A stretch of 64,000 bases of DNA from Rosa chinensis (GCF_002994745.2 NC_037094.1:40727456-40791455); one strand, 5' to 3'; positions 45,901-59,217 are shown, counted from the stretch's first letter. Translations and numbers: made by a program. Notes: generated from the letters alone by a model not told the origin.

Positions 45901-48637
45901 AGGGTAGCATTTTATTAGTAGAAACCGGAATTGACAAATAGGAAATTGACCTCTTTATAGGCTGAGCCTCCAGTGAGGCCACAGTCTTGATCACTCTAGG
46001 CTCCTCAGCGTCCCACTCAACCTTGGGAATAGGTTCCCCATTTGCATCATATCCAACCCCCTCCTCCAGGGTCAGAGCCAATTCATCCTCAACCATTGCT
46101 TCAGAGAAAACCTGCGCGAGTGAATCAACTACATCAATAGCAAAGCAAGGTTTCAAATCAGAAATAGGGTACCTCATGGCTTCAAGAATGTTGAAGCGTA
46201 TAACATCACCATCAAACTCCATGGTGAGAGTCCCTTTGTACACGTCGATTTTAGTTCTTGCAGTCCTCATAAAGGGACGCCCTAAAAGTAATGGTGTGGT
46301 ATTTAGGGCCGATTCCTCCATGTCCAATACGTAGAAATCCGCAGGGAATATCAGATGGTTTACCTGCACAAGAACATCCTCAACATACCCTTGAGGGTAT
46401 TTGTTAGACCTATCAGCAAGTTGAATGACAACATTATCCCTCTTAAGAGGGCCTAGACCTAGGGACACATACAAATTATAAGGCATAACATTTATGGATG
46501 CCCCTAAGTCTAACATCACATTTTCAAACCTGGTGTCACCAATGATACAGGGAACAGAAAAACTCCCTGGGTCCTTCAACTTTGGGGGTAGCTTCCTCTG
46601 GATAACGGCTGATACCGTTTCGCTCATTTTCACCACCTCCTTCTCTCTTGTCTGCCTCCTTGTGGTGCATAGCTCCTTCAAGAACTTGGCGTATTTAGGC
46701 ACCTGTTTGATGCACTCGATCAAGGGCATGTTCACTTGAACCTTCTTGAAGATTTCCAAGATCTCTTGATCAGATTTATCTTTCTTTGTCTTGGCAAACC
46801 TGCTTGGGAAAGGTATAGAAACAACTGGGTTAGTCTTAACTAAACCAGTAGAGTTAGGAATTGTACCTTTGGGTGTCTCAGCTTGGGGCAAGTCAACTTC
46901 CACCCTTGATGTAGCTGGGTCCTTCTCAACATCCTTCTTAGACACCTCCACAACGTCTTCTTCTTCATTATGGGCTGCTTGGGCCTTCTTGTGGGCTCTG
47001 GGAGGGTCAACTAGTACGTGCCCACTCCTAGTGATGATGGCTTGGGCGTGCTCATTCCTTGGGTTAGGCACTGTGTTGCTTGGAAGTTTCCCTGTTTCAG
47101 CAATCCGTCCCATGAAATCCACCACTTGGCCCATTTGATTCTTGAGCTCTGCAATATCCTTTGAATGGGTCGCCTGTCCTACAACCAAAGCTTGAGTAGC
47201 CGTGTTTAGTTGTTGTTGCCCCGCAGCAAGGGACTTCAACAGTTCATCATAATTAGGGGCACTCAAAGTATTAGAAACAGGAGGTGGAGGGACAGAATTA
47301 GGAATACCAAAAGTTTGAGGTACCTGAGGCCTCAAAAACAAACCTGGTGGGCGCTGAGAATTCTGACCTGGGCCTTGAGGTGGTCTCAAGGTGTTATCAT
47401 TGTTGGCCCAACGAAAGTTGGGGTGGTCTCTGAGCCCAGGATTGTAAGTATTGGAGTAAGGGTTGTACCTCGGGCCTCCTTGACCTCCTTGATACCCTAG
47501 GGCATTAACAGATTCCCATCCTTCTGGAGAGGCAAGCTGGGGACATTTATCTGTGGGGTGCCCTTGAGTCGAGCACATCCCACACACTTGAGTCATTGCT
47601 CCTCCTCCATTAACGTTTAAGACTTGAGACAGCAGAGTAGACATCTTGTTGACCTTGTCTTCAAGAGCAGAGTTAGTGGACACCTCATGTACCCTCCGTT
47701 GAGAGGAAAGCACCCCCTCATATTGTTGATAGTTTAGTGCACGATTAGTAAGTAGCACCTTGGCATCAGCAGGTGTCTTATCCATAAAAGATCCTCCAGC
47801 AGCAGCATCTAACAGACCACGCTCATTAGCGGTGAGTCCTTCATAAAAATAGGTTAGGAGGGACCCCTCACTCATCCCATGGTTAGGGCATGATGCTACA
47901 AGGCTCTTAAATCTATCCCAATAATTGCAGAAATTCTCCTCATGTCCTTGCGTGATTCCACTAATCTGCTTCCTCAAAACAGTGACCTTTGAGGCAGGAA
48001 AGTACTTCGTAAGGAACTCGCCCTTCATCCTATCCCAAGTGTTGATAGTCCCAGCAGGCAGCTCGAATAGCCAAGTCTTGGCCTTGTCCTCCAAAGTAAA
48101 GGGAAATGCCTTCATCTTCAAGATATTGATATCAGCTCCTTTAGGGCACATACTCCCACAGACAAACTCGAACTCCTTGAGATGCTTGTTGGTGTCTTCA
48201 CTACTCATCCCATGAAACTTGGGTAGGTGATGCAGAAACCCACTCTTTAACTCAAAATCATCATTAAGCCCCTCTCCTGGTTCTGGATAGGCAATGCATA
48301 AGGGTGCAACACCCCCACCTGTAGGATTAGACAGTTGCCTAATAGTCTCAGCCATTGGTGCCTGTACTTGCTCAACACGGGCGTGCTCTTCCTCTTCTTC
48401 CTCTTCAATGACCTCCTCTTCTTCCTCTTCCAAGACTTGTTCTTCTCCTTCTTCAGAATGGTCAGGTTTGTTGATCTCCTCGGTTGATCTAGTTGAGGAG
48501 TTATAACCTGAATAGCTAGAGTCCTGAGAATCCCTCCTTTCTAGAGGAAGGCGGTCTGAAAAAGTGAGTTCTGCCCTTTGCTTAGCACGTTCCAATTTTT
48601 CAAAGAGCTCCTTAGTCTTATCAGAGACAGTGGACAT
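42980..48637 (-). CDS. gag-pol: intact gag-pol polyprotein of B (1885 aa)
   Basis: Single open frame encoding particle proteins and enzymes for reverse transcription and integration. Order: acidic, Glu-rich N-terminus (about residues 60-95), gag domain (about 135-300), CCHC knuckle [14 protein letters not shown] (about 348), Gly/Pro/Gln-rich linker, protease with Asp in DLGAS (710) and [13 protein letters not shown] with [10 protein letters not shown] and FMDD (first Asp 1167), RNase H with CDASDYAVG (about 1314), integrase zinc region ([17 protein letters not shown]) and catalytic Asp 1590, Asp 1649, Glu 1685, giving D-X58-D-X35-E. The C-terminal domain ends [11 protein letters not shown], without a chromodomain. 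FMDD and DLGAS are usual for the Athila lineage. The start is the second ATG of ATGAATG, the first being a six-codon uORF. No stop, frameshift or missing catalytic residue was seen. Confidence 0.95.
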   Translation of the reverse strand: MSTVSDKTKELFEKLERAKQRAELTFSDRLPLERRDSQDSSYSGYNSSTRSTEEINKPDHSEEGEEQVLEEEEEEVIEEEEEEEHARVEQVQAPMAETIRQLSNPTGGGVAPLCIAYPEPGEGLNDDFELKSGFLHHLPKFHGMSSEDTNKHLKEFEFVCGSMCPKGADINILKMKAFPFTLEDKAKTWLFELPAGTINTWDRMKGEFLTKYFPASKVTVLRKQISGITQGHEENFCNYWDRFKSLVASCPNHGMSEGSLLTYFYEGLTANERGLLDAAAGGSFMDKTPADAKVLLTNRALNYQQYEGVLSSQRRVHEVSTNSALEDKVNKMSTLLSQVLNVNGGGAMTQVCGMCSTQGHPTDKCPQLASPEGWESVNALGYQGGQGGPRYNPYSNTYNPGLRDHPNFRWANNDNTLRPPQGPGQNSQRPPGLFLRPQVPQTFGIPNSVPPPPVSNTLSAPNYDELLKSLAAGQQQLNTATQALVVGQATHSKDIAELKNQMGQVVDFMGRIAETGKLPSNTVPNPRNEHAQAIITRSGHVLVDPPRAHKKAQAAHNEEEDVVEVSKKDVEKDPATSRVEVDLPQAETPKGTIPNSTGLVKTNPVVSIPFPSRFAKTKKDKSDQEILEIFKKVQVNMPLIECIKQVPKYAKFLKELCTTRRQTREKEVVKMSETVSAVIQRKLPPKLKDPGSFSVPCIIGDTRFENVMLDLGASINVMPYNLYVSLGLGPLKRDNVVIQLADRSNKYPQGYVEDVLVQVNHLIFPADFYVLDMEESALNTTPLLLGRPFMRTARTKIDVYKGTLTMEFDGDVIRFNILEAMRYPISDLKPCFAIDVVDSLAQVFSEAMVEDELALTLEEGVGYDANGEPIPKVEWDAEEPRVIKTVASLEAQPIKRSISYLSIPVSTNKMLPSIVQAPKLELKVLPEHLKYAYLGEKETLPVIISSMLEVEQERKLVNVLKKHKTAIGWTLADIKGISPTTCVHRILLEDGAKPTREAQRRLHPPMMKVVQDEVIKLLDCGVIYPISDSKWVSPVQVVPKKSGVTVVKNEDNELVPQRLVTGHRVCIDYRKLNATTRKDHMPLPFIDQMLERLAGHSYYCFLDGYSGYNQICIAHEDQEKTTFTCPFGTFAYRRMPFGLCNAPGTFQRCMLSIFSEYIENIIEVFMDDFSVFGKDFDTCLENLGLILERCVETNLVLNWEKCHFMVTQGIVLGHIISDRGIEVDKAKVDLVRHLPSPTTVREVRSFLGHAGFYRRFIKDFSKVARPMCALLQKDVPFVFNEDCKKAFEKLKELLTTAPIICPPDWSLPFELMCDASDYAVGAVLGQRKDKKPYAIYYASRTLNDAQLNYSTTEKELLAVVFALDKFRSYVLHSKVIVYSDHAALRYLMIKKEAKPRLIRWILLLQEFDLEIKDKKGSENVVADHLSRIIHEEDVQPLQETFPDEQLFGIEVSVPWYADIVNYLVTRTFPDTLSKASKDKLKKMARHFIWDEPYLWKHCSDQVIRRCVPESEHRSILSFCHSEACGGHFGPRKTALKVLDCGFYWPTIFKDANLFCISCDRCQRTGNLGPKDQMPMSPIINVEIFDVWGIDFMGPFPSSNGCLYILLAVDYVSKWVEAKATRTNDSKVVAGFLKTNIFSRFGVPRVLISDGGSHFCNRTIEALLKKYGVTHKVSTPYHPQTSGQAEVSNREIKRILEKTVGPTRKDWSQRLDDALWAYRTAYKTPIGMSPFRLAYGKACHLPVELEHKAWWAVQKFNMDYDEAGLHRKLQLNELEEIRNEAYDASWIYKEKTKAYHDKMIRGKSFQVGQKVLLFHSRLKLFPGKLRSRWVGPFIVSNVFAHGAVEIKSEKTGKEFKVNGHRLKPYYESLVGHTLEEIPLQEAPHDV

Positions 48638-48641
48638 TCAT
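48621..48641 (-). other. six-codon uORF overlapping the gag start (B)
   Basis: ATGAATGTCC: the first ATG encodes MNVHCL then TGA, and the gag ATG lies four bases downstream. Codons and stop differ from family A, but geometry and length are the same. Confidence 0.6.
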
Positions 48642-49467
48642 GGACCTTTAAGACCAAATCAAGTGTTAGTAACATGTACAAGGTTCGAAATACAAACATT
48701 ATGTCTTTCCTTAACTTTCTAAGTTACTTTTACATTTACATACTTAGGTACTGGAACAGAGGACCTCGTTTGTGCAATGGGACTATAGAACAGCTACCCT
48801 CGACAAAGTCATGTTTAATCCAATATACCTTAAGCAGGTCACACATCAATTTTTTTTTTTTTTTTAATTATTATAAACATAGTTAATATCTCAATTGATT
48901 CCAAGTTATAAGTCGAGCCCAATAGAAACCACTACTATTGGTGAGATACGATATAGGGATAGTCGCCCAGACATAAGTCTCTTTCCTTTGTTTCAGAAGG
49001 CCGAATGGCCAGATTAAGAGGTAAGTGAGAGGGAGGACTCATTTTAGTGATACTACGGAGGCTACTCCCTCATTGAGGTTTAGGCCCCTATCGGCTACTC
49101 CCACATAGTGGTTTAGGCTCATTCTATAGTATCTCTGAGATCCAATTGAACCCATCACCCAGGGTCTCAACCTAAGACACCATCCGTATGCGCCCCTTAC
49201 TCAGCTGGGAAATTAACTAATGTGTTAGACCGTTCTCCAAGTGCTAATAAAGGCCGCCCTCAACCTCAAGAGACCTGAGTAAGGTACTAATGAAGGGTTT
49301 AGGCCAATATTAACAAAAGGGCCCTTGTCTACTCATACGATTTTACACACTTACAACAATTAAGTATTTAGCTAAATTCATAACCTAAGTATATTAATCT
49401 AAGTGAAACACATACAATTTACAACATACTAAAAAAAAAAACTCATTCTACAATTTACAATATACTG

Positions 49468-49501
<34 letters not shown>

Positions 49502-49740
49502 AAGTGAAACGCATTCAATTTACAATATGGTTAAAAAAAAACATCTTCTACAAATTGTACAACAATGATAAAAGACATGCTTAATTTTGTAACACTCATA
49601 AAACTTAAACTAAATCACAATTAAAGCTTGGCCTAACCGAAATCGCAATTTGTCACCATTCCACAAGTGTAGTACAAAAATTAGCATGCATTCTATATAC
49701 AACAAAATCGATGACACTTTAAGTGCAAGGGATTTTAACA
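48642..49740 (-). other. 5' leader of B, one module plus tandem repeat
   Basis: About 1.1 kb and noncoding. A single composite module (about 48740-49340) begins like family A module I near gag and continues like module II, with blocks GGCTACTCCCTCATTGAGG and GCCGCCCTCAACCTC. Toward the PBS a unit starting CTAAGTGAAAC at 49401 repeats at 49500 (period 99 bp), with a 31-base A run (49468-49498) at the end of the first copy. Confidence 0.72.
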
Positions 49741-49759
49741 ATCCCCGGCAACGGCGCCA
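49741..49759 (-). other. tRNA-Asp primer-binding site of B
   Basis: Identical 19-nt complement of the tRNA-Asp 3' end, 5 nt from the LTR. Its 3' part pairs with U5 at 49843-49852 across 94 nt. Confidence 0.96.
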
Positions 49760-49764
49760 AAAAT

Positions 49765-51388
49765 TGATTCGGCTGAAATAGCCTCACAATTTAACCCTGC
49801 AAAATGTAGTTGTCAGTATAGGATAAGCAGGGATCGTTCAGTCCGGGGATTGTAGGGTACACCTACACAAAAAGGTCAATTAACAAATAAAAAAATAAAA
49901 TGGGGGTTTTGGAATTTGGTTTCTAATCTACTTAAAATAAAAACAAAACAAATAAAACTATATACAATGATCGACTTCCCTAACCTAGACCAATACCACT
50001 CGGAAATTACTAAGTGTAAAAACAGAAATTCATTTCAACATGCTACAAAAATGTGCCCACCTTAAATGCCTAGATAAGAGCTCAAATGAAAAGCCTCAGC
50101 GGATCAATCCACTTATCTGATTCATTCTAATGTAGGCTTGAATCGGAAAAGTCCTTACCAAGCCTAATACTACTAATTTTCGAAAACACTCAGCGTAATT
50201 CTCTTAACTAGTAGTATTATCTAACCCTCGAATCAACTCACACGTGCAAATTAACCATTAGACATAGAATTTAACACGTAATTTCCAGAATCGTTTAACC
50301 ATTGAACATAGTTTTTACCACTTTTTAGAACTAATTGCTACTTGTTTAACTCAGCGCCTTAACAAATAACAATTACTCTTGGCAAATTAAGCAAACACAC
50401 AAGAACTCTCACCATTATTCTAGCATGCAAACTTATTAACCTAACTCTGAAAATTACCTAAACACGTAAAAGGGCACAAGATTGTAACATGCATCATAAA
50501 AGAATTCTCGAAATTAACTCAATAATAAACTGAAAATCTCAAAAATATTAATAAAAATATTCTGAAAATTCCATGTCTCCAATTACACAACTCGCAAATT
50601 GAAACACACAAAACCGGAATAAAAAATATAAGTAGAGTCATAGTTACACTTTGAAGCTTTCCTCAGCGGCTTAGCAACAAGGTGATGAACTTGTCTCTAC
50701 TATGGTGGTGGAGCGTCCTTGACTCAGCGCCTTAGAGCTTTGTAGATTGATGGATGGATGGTGGTCACGGTCTTGTAAGATATGGAGGTTTGAGGAGTGA
50801 ATTGGGTAGTCTTGGAATGATCTTGGCTGGGAAGTGATCTTGGCTGGGAAGTGATGCAAATTCAGTTCTGGACGTTGCCTATTTATAGGGGAGCATTGGT
50901 TGGCTTTCCCAACTGAAACGTCTTCTTTATGGCCTTAACTCCTCTCATAATGGGGCAATTCCTTTAATTTCCAAGTTGAAACATCTTTCTCTTATTTATT
51001 TTTCCAGCTGAAACATCTTTTTCTTTTATTCCTCAACTGAAAACGTCTTTTCTGCTTTATTTCCCTTCTTCATTGCTTGGTCAACCTGATTTAATAAAGG
51101 GCAGAAAATTAAATTCTTTTAGAGAAAATAAAAAGAATTAAAACAATTTAATTTCAGAAAAATACTCCCATAAATTCTATCTTAAGGCCCACAGATTTGC
51201 ATGACGGTGAGGAATCCTGATCCAGCTAGGATTCTTCATGAATTTTGCGTTTTCTGCCTATTTCACTCCAAACACTCTACAAGACTCTTAAAATGACTCG
51301 ATGACTCAAAACACTAAACTTAAGGGAGAAACAAGGCTAAAATGAGGCACATAATTAATAATATCGTCACACTTTTTTGCTCCTATCA
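49765..51388 (-). repeat. 5' LTR of B (1624 bp)
   Basis: Aligns gap-free to 39500-41123 at offset 10265. The TATA-like box is at 50879-50889. The LTR-end hairpin has stem GGCT/AGCC (49771-49783); the single LTR difference lies beside it and would lengthen the stem by one pair in the other LTR. Confidence 0.95.
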
Positions 51389-54300
51389 CATAAGGGTCTC
51401 GAAATTTTGGAGAAGTCCTTGATGAACCTCCTGTAAAAACCTGCATGACCAAGGAAAGAACGAATCTCTCTCACAGAAGTGGGAGAGGGTAAGTGACGCA
51501 CAATATCAACCTTGGCTTTATCAACCTCTATACCCCTAGCAGAGACAATATGTCCTAGAACTATTCCTTGTTTAACCATAAAATGGCATTTTTCCCAGTT
51601 TAAGACAAGGTTAGTTTCAATGCAACGTTTCAGAATTATCTCCAGATTATTAAGACTATCATCAAAATTCTTTCCAAAAACTGAAAAGTCATCCATGAAT
51701 ACCTCTATGATTTTCTCAATATAATCTGAAAAGATACTTACCATACACCTCTGAAAGGTACCTGGAGCGTTGCAAAGTCCGAAGGGCATACGTCTATAGG
51801 CAAACGTTCCAAAGGGGCAAGTGAAGGTTGTCTTCTCTTGATCTTCATTAGCAATTGCAATCTGGTTGTAACCAGAGTATCCATCCAGGAAGCAGTAGTA
51901 GTCATGTCCAGCTAGGCGCTCAAGCATCTGGTCAATGAATGGCAGAGGAAAGTGGTCTTTCCTTGTAGTTGCGTTGAGCCTCCTATAGTCAATGCACACT
52001 CTGTGGCCTGTTACTGTCCTTTGGGGCACCAGTTCGTTATCAGCATTCTTTACCACAGTGATCCCAGACTTCTTGGGCACGACCTGAACTGGAGAGACCC
52101 ACTTGGAGTCAGAAATAGGGTAGATTACCCCACAATCAAGGAGTTTGATAACCTCCTTCTTCACTACTTCCATCATTGGAGGGTTGAGACGACGTTGAGC
52201 CTCTCTAGTGGGTTTAGACCCCTCCTCTAGAAGTATCCTGTGGACGCAAGTTGTAGGGCTGATTCCCTTGATATCCGCCAATGTCCATCCTATGGCGGTC
52301 TTGTGTTGCTTCAACATTTCCACCAACTTCTCTTCTTGTGGAGTTGTTAGTGCAGAGGACACAATCACTGGCAAGGTTTCCTTGTCCCCTAAGTAGACAT
52401 ACTTCAAATGGTCTGGAAGAGGTTTTAGCTCAAGTTCTGGGGCCTGGACCACTGAAGGTAAAGTCTTGTTAGTGGATAACTGAATGGACAATGGAGAAAC
52501 AGACTTACCTATAAAGGGTGATGCCTCAAGGAAGGAGACGTTTTCAATGATTTTATCCTCACAAGTGTCTTTCAACTTGTCCTCTGAGATGGTGACGCCT
52601 TCCTTTGTATAGCCTACCCCACTCTCAAGGGTAGTGACTAGGGTATCCTCATGCATAACATCAAACATTTTCTGCGCAAGTTCATCCAAAATGTCAGCAG
52701 AAAAACAATCATTAACCTCTAGGGGATACCTCATGGCTTCAAAGATGTTAAAGCCAATAATGTCACCATCGAACTCCATTGTAAGAGAGCCTTCATACAC
52801 ATCAATCTTCGTCCTAGCTGTCCTTAAGAAAGGACGTCCCAAAAGCAATGGAGTGGAACTTACAGGGGAGTCCTCCATTTCCAATACATAAAAATCAGCT
52901 GGGAAGATAAGATGGTTAACCTGTACAAGCACATCCTCCAACAAACCTCTAGGGTATGCATTGGATCTGTCAGCTAACTGGATGATAACGTTGTCAGATT
53001 TAAGTTCCCCTAGACCTAGGGTTTCATAAACAGAGTAGGGCATAACATTAACAGATGCACCTAGGTCTAGCATGGCATTCTTAAATCTAGAGTTACCAAT
53101 AGTACAAGGAATGGTAAAGCTTCCAGGATCCTTACACTTTGGAGGGATCTTCCTCTGAATTAGGGCAGAGACATTCTCACTTACCTTTACCACCTCCTTT
53201 TCACGGTTTACTCTCCTAGTAGTGCAAAGCTCTTTGAGGAACTTGGCATACTTAGGGACTTGCTTGATGGCCTCTAGGAGGGGTAGGTTTACTTGCACCT
53301 TCTTGAAAGTTTCCAAGATAGCTTGGTCACTTTCATCCTTCTTAGATTGGGCAAACCTGCGTGGGAAGGGCATGCAAGAAGAAGAAGGGTTAGCAATAAC
53401 CGAATTTGATAAGTTAGAATTATTACCTTTGATTTCCGGTTTTGCCTTTAAAGATGAGGATGCCTTGGTCTCTTCCTTTGACGTTGCAGGGTCCTTCTCA
53501 ATACCCAACTTGGTGGGTTCTTGGTCTTCCTCAATCTCTATGCTCATTTGGACCTTCTTGGGTTGCTTGGGTGGATCCACAAATGGTCTCCCACTCCTCG
53601 TAGTCACAACTGATGCATTCTCCACATTACCTTTAGGGTTAGGTATTGTGCCACTAGGAAGCTTCCCAGTCTCATGAATCTTGCTCATGAAGTCCACAAC
53701 TTGGCCCATCTGTTTCTTAAGATCTGCAATATCCTTAGTGTGGGTCTGTTGTCCTTGAATCAAAGCTTGAGTAGAGTTTGTCAAGGCCTGGGTGGAACTA
53801 GTCAAGGCTTCCAACGTTTTGTCATAGTGAGACATTGAAGGTCCTGAGTTCTGTTGAGGCGGAGGCATGTAGGGCCTTTGAAAAGATGATCCTTGGAATG
53901 AAGGCCCTTGAGGACGTTGGAAGTTCCCACCAAGAGGATTCTGAATGTTATCATTGTTGGTCCACTTGAAGTTGGGATGGTCCCTCCATCCTGGGTTGTA
54001 CGTATTGGAGTAAGGATCATGTCTAGGACGTTGAGGTCCTCCTTGGTATCCTCCTTGATATCCTCCAATAGCATTTGCAGATTCCCATCCTCCATTCTCA
54101 TTAAGTTGAGGGCACTGATCTGTAACATGCCCTTGCATAGAGCACACCCCACAAGCTATTGTTGCACTTGGTCCCTTGGAACTTACCACTTGGTTCATGA
54201 GTAGAGTAAGCTTATTCAGTTGGTCCTCAATTGCAGTATTCTTGCTCATCTCATGCACCCTACGAGTAGAGTGTCCTACCCCCTCATATTGTTGAGAGTT

Positions 54301-55191
54301 CAAGGCACGATTAGCTATCAGCTCCTTCCCAACTGTAGGGGACTTATCCACAAAAGCTCCCCCAGCTGCAGCATCCAACATTTGCCTTTCCAAGGGTAAG
54401 AGTCCTTCATAGAAACATGTGAGTAGGGTCTCATCCTTCATCTGATGTTGAGGACATTGTGCAAGTAAGGAATTGAACCTCTCATAGTAAGCAGCATAGG
54501 ACTCATCATGGGCTTGCTCTATTCCACTGAGCTTCTTTCTGAGTGTGATGACCTTAGAAGCTGGGAAGTATTTCTCTAAGAAGGCCTTTCGCATTGTCTC
54601 CCATGAAGTGATACGTCCTGCAGGAAGTTTATATAGCCAATCCTTGGCTCTATCAGCTAGAGAGAATGGAAATGCTCTCATCTTAAGAAGGTTCTCATCT
54701 GCCCCTTGTGGTTGCATGTTTGCACAAACAGATTGAAATTCTCGAACATGCTTGTTAGCGTCCTCCATATTAAGTCCATGGAAGATAGGGAGCTTGTGCA
54801 ACAAACCACTCTTTAGCTCAAACTCTGCTTGTCTTCCAGCTGCAGGGGGAGGGTATACTATGCCTGTAGGGGGTCCTCCTTCAACAGTTGCAGTGGAAAG
54901 TTCCCTAATAGATGCCATTCTCTCTTCTTCGACTTCTTCAGGTGGTGGTGAAGGTGGTGGTGTAGAGTTGGACGAAATCACAGGTGAAGGTGAACGTGAA
55001 GGAGGAGATGGACTTGGTGTAGGTGATGTAGACTCCTCAGAACAGTAGGTCCTCTTCCCTTGTTCGTTAAAGATGTACCCTCTGTGTGTTGAAGGGGAAG
55101 GGCTTGTCTGCTCAAGAAGTGAAGGACCCTTCAAGCGAGCGAGCCTTGCTTCAATTTCCTTTAGTGTAGAGGATCTAAAAGGCTCGGTCAT
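51389..55191 (-). pseudogene. gag-pol: 5' part of A3 gag-pol: gag, protease, RT
   Basis: Starts MTEPFRSSTL and is open through gag, CCHC knuckle, protease (DLGAS) and RT (FMDD) to the B insertion after FSKISRPLC; the frame then runs a few codons into the B LTR. Compared with A0 only scattered substitutions were noticed, for example YK for YE in the gag AKDWLY-LPAG block and Ser for Cys soon after FMDDFSVFG. It joins in frame with 37637-39499. As it stands it could encode Gag, protease and RT without RNase H or integrase. Confidence 0.93.
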
Positions 55192-55195
55192 TCAT
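55175..55195 (-). other. six-codon uORF overlapping the gag start (A3)
   Basis: Same ATGAATGACC arrangement and same peptide as A0 and A2. Confidence 0.6.
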
Positions 55196-56892
55196 AGGAA
55201 TCCTGAACATCATCAAAATTCAAAGAAGTTAGCAAAGTATAAAGTGAGTTAATTACAAATTAGTGATTTATACATCAACCTTACTATTCACGAGTCACTA
55301 TTCACAAGTCACTATTCACGACTTTACTATTTATGATTTATACAAGTATAAAGAGAAGTACAAATTACAAACTATCCACAATCTTTTCACAAATAAACCA
55401 CGTAAGAAGTTTATACGAATATAAAATGTACAAAACAACACAATTTACAAGTAGAGGTTATGTTCAAGTATCTTATTATCTTTACAAAATAAAGTTAATA
55501 TCTCAATTGATTACAAGTTGTAAGTCGAGCCCAATAGAAACCACTACTATTGGTGAGATACGATCTAGGGATAGTCGTCTAGACATAAGTCACTTCCCTT
55601 TGTTTCAGAAGGCTAGATGGCCAGATTAAGAGGTAAGTGAGAGGGAGGACTCATTTTGGTGACACTACGGAGGCTACTCCCTCATTGAGGTTTAGGCCCC
55701 TATTGGCTACTCCCACATTGTGGTTTACGCACGGTTTATAGTATCTCTGAGATCCAATTTGAACCCATCACCCAGGGTCTCAACCTAAGACACCACCTAT
55801 ATACCCCTTACTCAGCTTGAAAAGAACTCATGTGTTAGACAGTTCTCCAAATGCTAATAAAAGCCGCCCTCAACTTCAAAAGACCTCAGAAAGGCACTAA
55901 TGAAGGGTTAAGGCCAATATTAACAAAAGGGCCCTTATCTACTCATACGAATTTACACACTTATAATAAATCAAGAATTTAACAATATTTATAATTAATT
56001 CTTTACATTTCCTTTGTTTAACAAGATTAGACACCATTTACACAAAACTTTCACACAAACAAACAAAACGTCACTATTCACATCTAATTATCTTCTTCTT
56101 TTTTTTTTTTCTTTTTTTTTTTTTTCACGAAATTAAGTAAAATTACTTCTATTCTTTCCTTTTCTTTACAATTATTTTCAACACTTAGGTACGGGAACAG
56201 GGAGTCTCGATGTGCAATGGGACTGAAACAGTTACCCTTTTCAAGACTATGTTTAATCCAATATACCTTAGTGAATCACAACATTTTCTTTTGTTATAAA
56301 TACCATTGATTTCGAATTAAATTCCAAGCGGTAAATCAAGAGGACGTGCGGCCCAAGTATAGTCGTCTAGACACAAAGTCCCTCCTACATCCTTTGGGCA
56401 ACCTTACTGAAATGGCCAGGTAGGGGAGGGCGACCACGAGAGGTAGGATCCATTTTGGCATAGGCTACTCCCTCATTGAGGTTTACGCCCATTTGTAAGC
56501 ACTTCTGAATCCAAGAACCAGTCATGAGCGTTGTCCCCTTTCCTAGACACCACCCCACATAGGCTATACTTACTTGGATGAAAAAGGTCCTAAGTGTGAA
56601 GACAGTTCAATGAATGTTAATAAAGGCCGCCCTCAACCTTAAGGGACCTGAACTAGGTACCAATAAGGGGTTTAGGCCAATATTAATAAACACGACTTCA
56701 CCTATTCCTTCTTTAATTTACAACCTACAATTAAAATTCGTATTCAACAATATAAATAACAACCTAAGTAATTAATTAACTAATTTTCGACAATTTACAA
56801 AATAATTAACAAGTAAAAATTTTTTTTTTTCTTTTTTCGATCACAATATAAACAAAACAAATATTATTCACAAAGTGACAAATGATTTTTCA
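55196..56892 (-). other. 5' leader of A3
   Basis: Matches the A0 leader at offset 49747, with a one-base length change in a T run near the PBS. Contains both repeat modules (about 55527-55950 and 56180-56710). Noncoding. Confidence 0.78.
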
Positions 56893-56911
56893 ATCCCCGG
56901 CAACGGCGCCA
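56893..56911 (-). other. tRNA-Asp primer-binding site of A3
   Basis: Same 19-nt PBS, 5 nt inside the 5' LTR. The U5 complement is at 56995-57004, 94 nt away. Confidence 0.96.
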
Positions 56912-56916
56912 AAAAT

Positions 56917-59217
56917 TGATGTCGCTTTTATCGAGCGACCAATTTAACCCTGAAATGTCATTAGTAGTATAAAGTAAATAGGGATCGTTCTATTCCGGGG
57001 ATTGAGGGTACACCTGTCATTATCAAACAATTAAACAATTAAAATTAAAACAAAGTATAATATTTACAAAAATAAAACAAAATATATACATATTTACGAA
57101 AAAGGGGGGATTTTTGATTTTGGTTTTCTATTTTCGAAAATAAAAGCTAACTAAATAATTAAAAACGCAAAAACATAAAAATATAAATGGAATGTAAGAA
57201 CAAAGATCAAAGTCGAAACTCATGATTAAAATTGATTCAAGTTCATCATTGTTCATCATAGTCATGCAAGAGGAGTTGATCATGTGAAACGTTCAAAAGC
57301 AAACAATTTCCCATATTTTACTTTCAATGCTAATTAACCTAAGTGAAAGCACCTAGATTAATTCTATCAAACATGCAATCAAGCCCTAGAAAGCTAGTCA
57401 ATCATGTCATGTTTAACGCAATAAACACCTAGAAAGGCTATCAACTCAAATGTGCAACTTAGTATGAAAAAGTCCACCTAATTGCAATCTTCTTTGATTA
57501 AATTCGGTTTTTGTACAAAACCTTTACTACTTATCGATTCAAGAACACAAAACCAAAAAGTTGATTCATGTTCTCAAATTCGTTGCAACAATCACATAAG
57601 AACCCTAAATGTTTCGAACCATTCAAGATAATCATACAAAAGATTTCTATCATGCAAATTTAATCAAACACTCACACAAAAGCAACCATAAATCGTAATA
57701 TATGAATCTGAAAATTAACAATTCATCATAAAATTTCAGAAAACAATACTTGTTCATACATATGTGTCAACTAAGGCAAAACCAACGAAAATACAAAGCA
57801 AAGGTACAAGGAGAATCGGATTACACCGTGATGAAGATGAGATGAATGAAGTGATGATGTGGTCTCTTGAATTTCGAAAGCAATCTTCAAGGTGGAGGGT
57901 GGATGGTGTGCACGGCTTGTCTTCTTCTTCCTTGGCCTTGCTTGAACTTCGTGGTTGCCCTAGAGGATGGAGAGGAGCACGGCTAGGCTAGAGAGATTTC
58001 TGAATTATTTTCTCAAAGTGTAAACGCAAAAGTATGGAATTTTCGGAACCCTTGACGTTGAGAAAGTGTAGGAATATATAGGGGACGGCCCCTAGGTGTC
58101 CAAGCCGTCCAAAACCCTAGAGATGTTCACGGCATGTGCTTGCTTCCTCCACATAATTTCCTCCAATGAATTCTTGCCACATAAGCCCTATGAGGTGGTG
58201 CAACCAATCACAAAATTCCAATATTAATTCCCTAAATAATTCTTGCCGAAATAAAGAGATAATTTCTGATTTTATGCTTCCAAATTCGGCCAAAACTCTT
58301 TAGGGAATGTAGGAATGTATCTAGACTTCTTTTGATCTTTCCTTGGTCTCCACCTTTTTCTCTTTCCTTAAAAATCTCTAGGGAATATCTTTGCCGTCCA
58401 AAACCCTAGGGTTTTGGCGTCCTCCCTTGTTTATCCCTTCCTTTTTCACGGCAAAACTTCTAGGGATTATCTCCAAGTATTTTCTTTCCATAAAAATAGC
58501 CCTAGAGAATCTTCCTAGAAAATCTCCACACATAATTCTGATTTTCACGCCACTTTCCTTGTTTTTCTCTTGCTTTGAACGGCAACACTCCCCTAGGGTT
58601 TATTCATGCGTCATAAACCCTAAATATATGGGCTTTGATGGGCCTTTATCCAATTTGCCGAAAATCCAAAGAGTTCTTGGGCCTCGTTGCTTCATCTTCA
58701 AGCCTTCTCATTTTCCAACGCAAAACACAATATTTTTCCATTTCTTTTTCATGGTTGCGTTGGAAACTTGCTAGGGAAGCCTTCCTCCATTTTGTAGGAT
58801 TTCCTGGTTGGACTAGGAAAGCTTGTTTCTTCATTTCTGCTCAAATGTGTGGGCCATTTTCTCTCATGTTCGTTCGTCTTGATGTTCGCAAGCTCCTCTT
58901 TCCATTCATGCGTTCATTTCCACTTTCTAGCTCGGAGGTCCTGAAAATAGAAACTATACTTAAAATAGAAACTTTCTAAAAATGAAAATAGAAACTTACT
59001 AAAAATGAAAAATAGAAACTTTCCAGAAATGAGAAATGAAAAATGAGAAATGAGAAATGAGAAATGAAAAATGAAGACAAAAAATGGAAACTTTCTACAA
59101 TAAGGAACTTTCCCAATCAAAGAATGGAAACTTTCCCAAACAGGGATTTTTCAAGGAAATGGCGCAGAAAAGTGCAGGGAAATGCAGTTAAAACGTCGCA
59201 TTAAAATGCTCCTATCA
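56917..59217 (-). repeat. 5' LTR of A3 (2301 bp)
   Basis: Pairs with 33337-35638. TATA-like box at 58073-58082. Ends at 59217, directly followed by GTTTA and the rest of the A2 3' LTR. Confidence 0.95.

Larger units (their letters stand above)
39500..51388 (-). mobile_element. complete Athila-type element B (11,889 bp)
   Basis: The innermost and so youngest insertion, flanked by CATAA (39495-39499 and 51389-51393). It has LTRs of 1624 bp each, a PBS, a polypurine tract and one intact gag-pol. I found one LTR difference (A at 39505 against C at 49770). It is a separate family from A: its LTRs and leader are mostly different and its proteins clearly diverged, though collinear. All parts expected of an autonomous element are present. 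Confidence 0.95.
33337..59217 (-). mobile_element. element A3 (family A), containing B
   Basis: Minus-strand element inserted in the 3' LTR of A2 and flanked by GTTTA (33332-33336 and 59218-59222). LTRs of 2302 and 2301 bp differ by one A in an A-run and two substitutions that I noticed (near 34003/57583 and 34856/58436). PBS, polypurine tract and an unbroken gag-pol (before B) are present. Without B it is about 14 kb. Nearly identical to A0. Confidence 0.94.
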
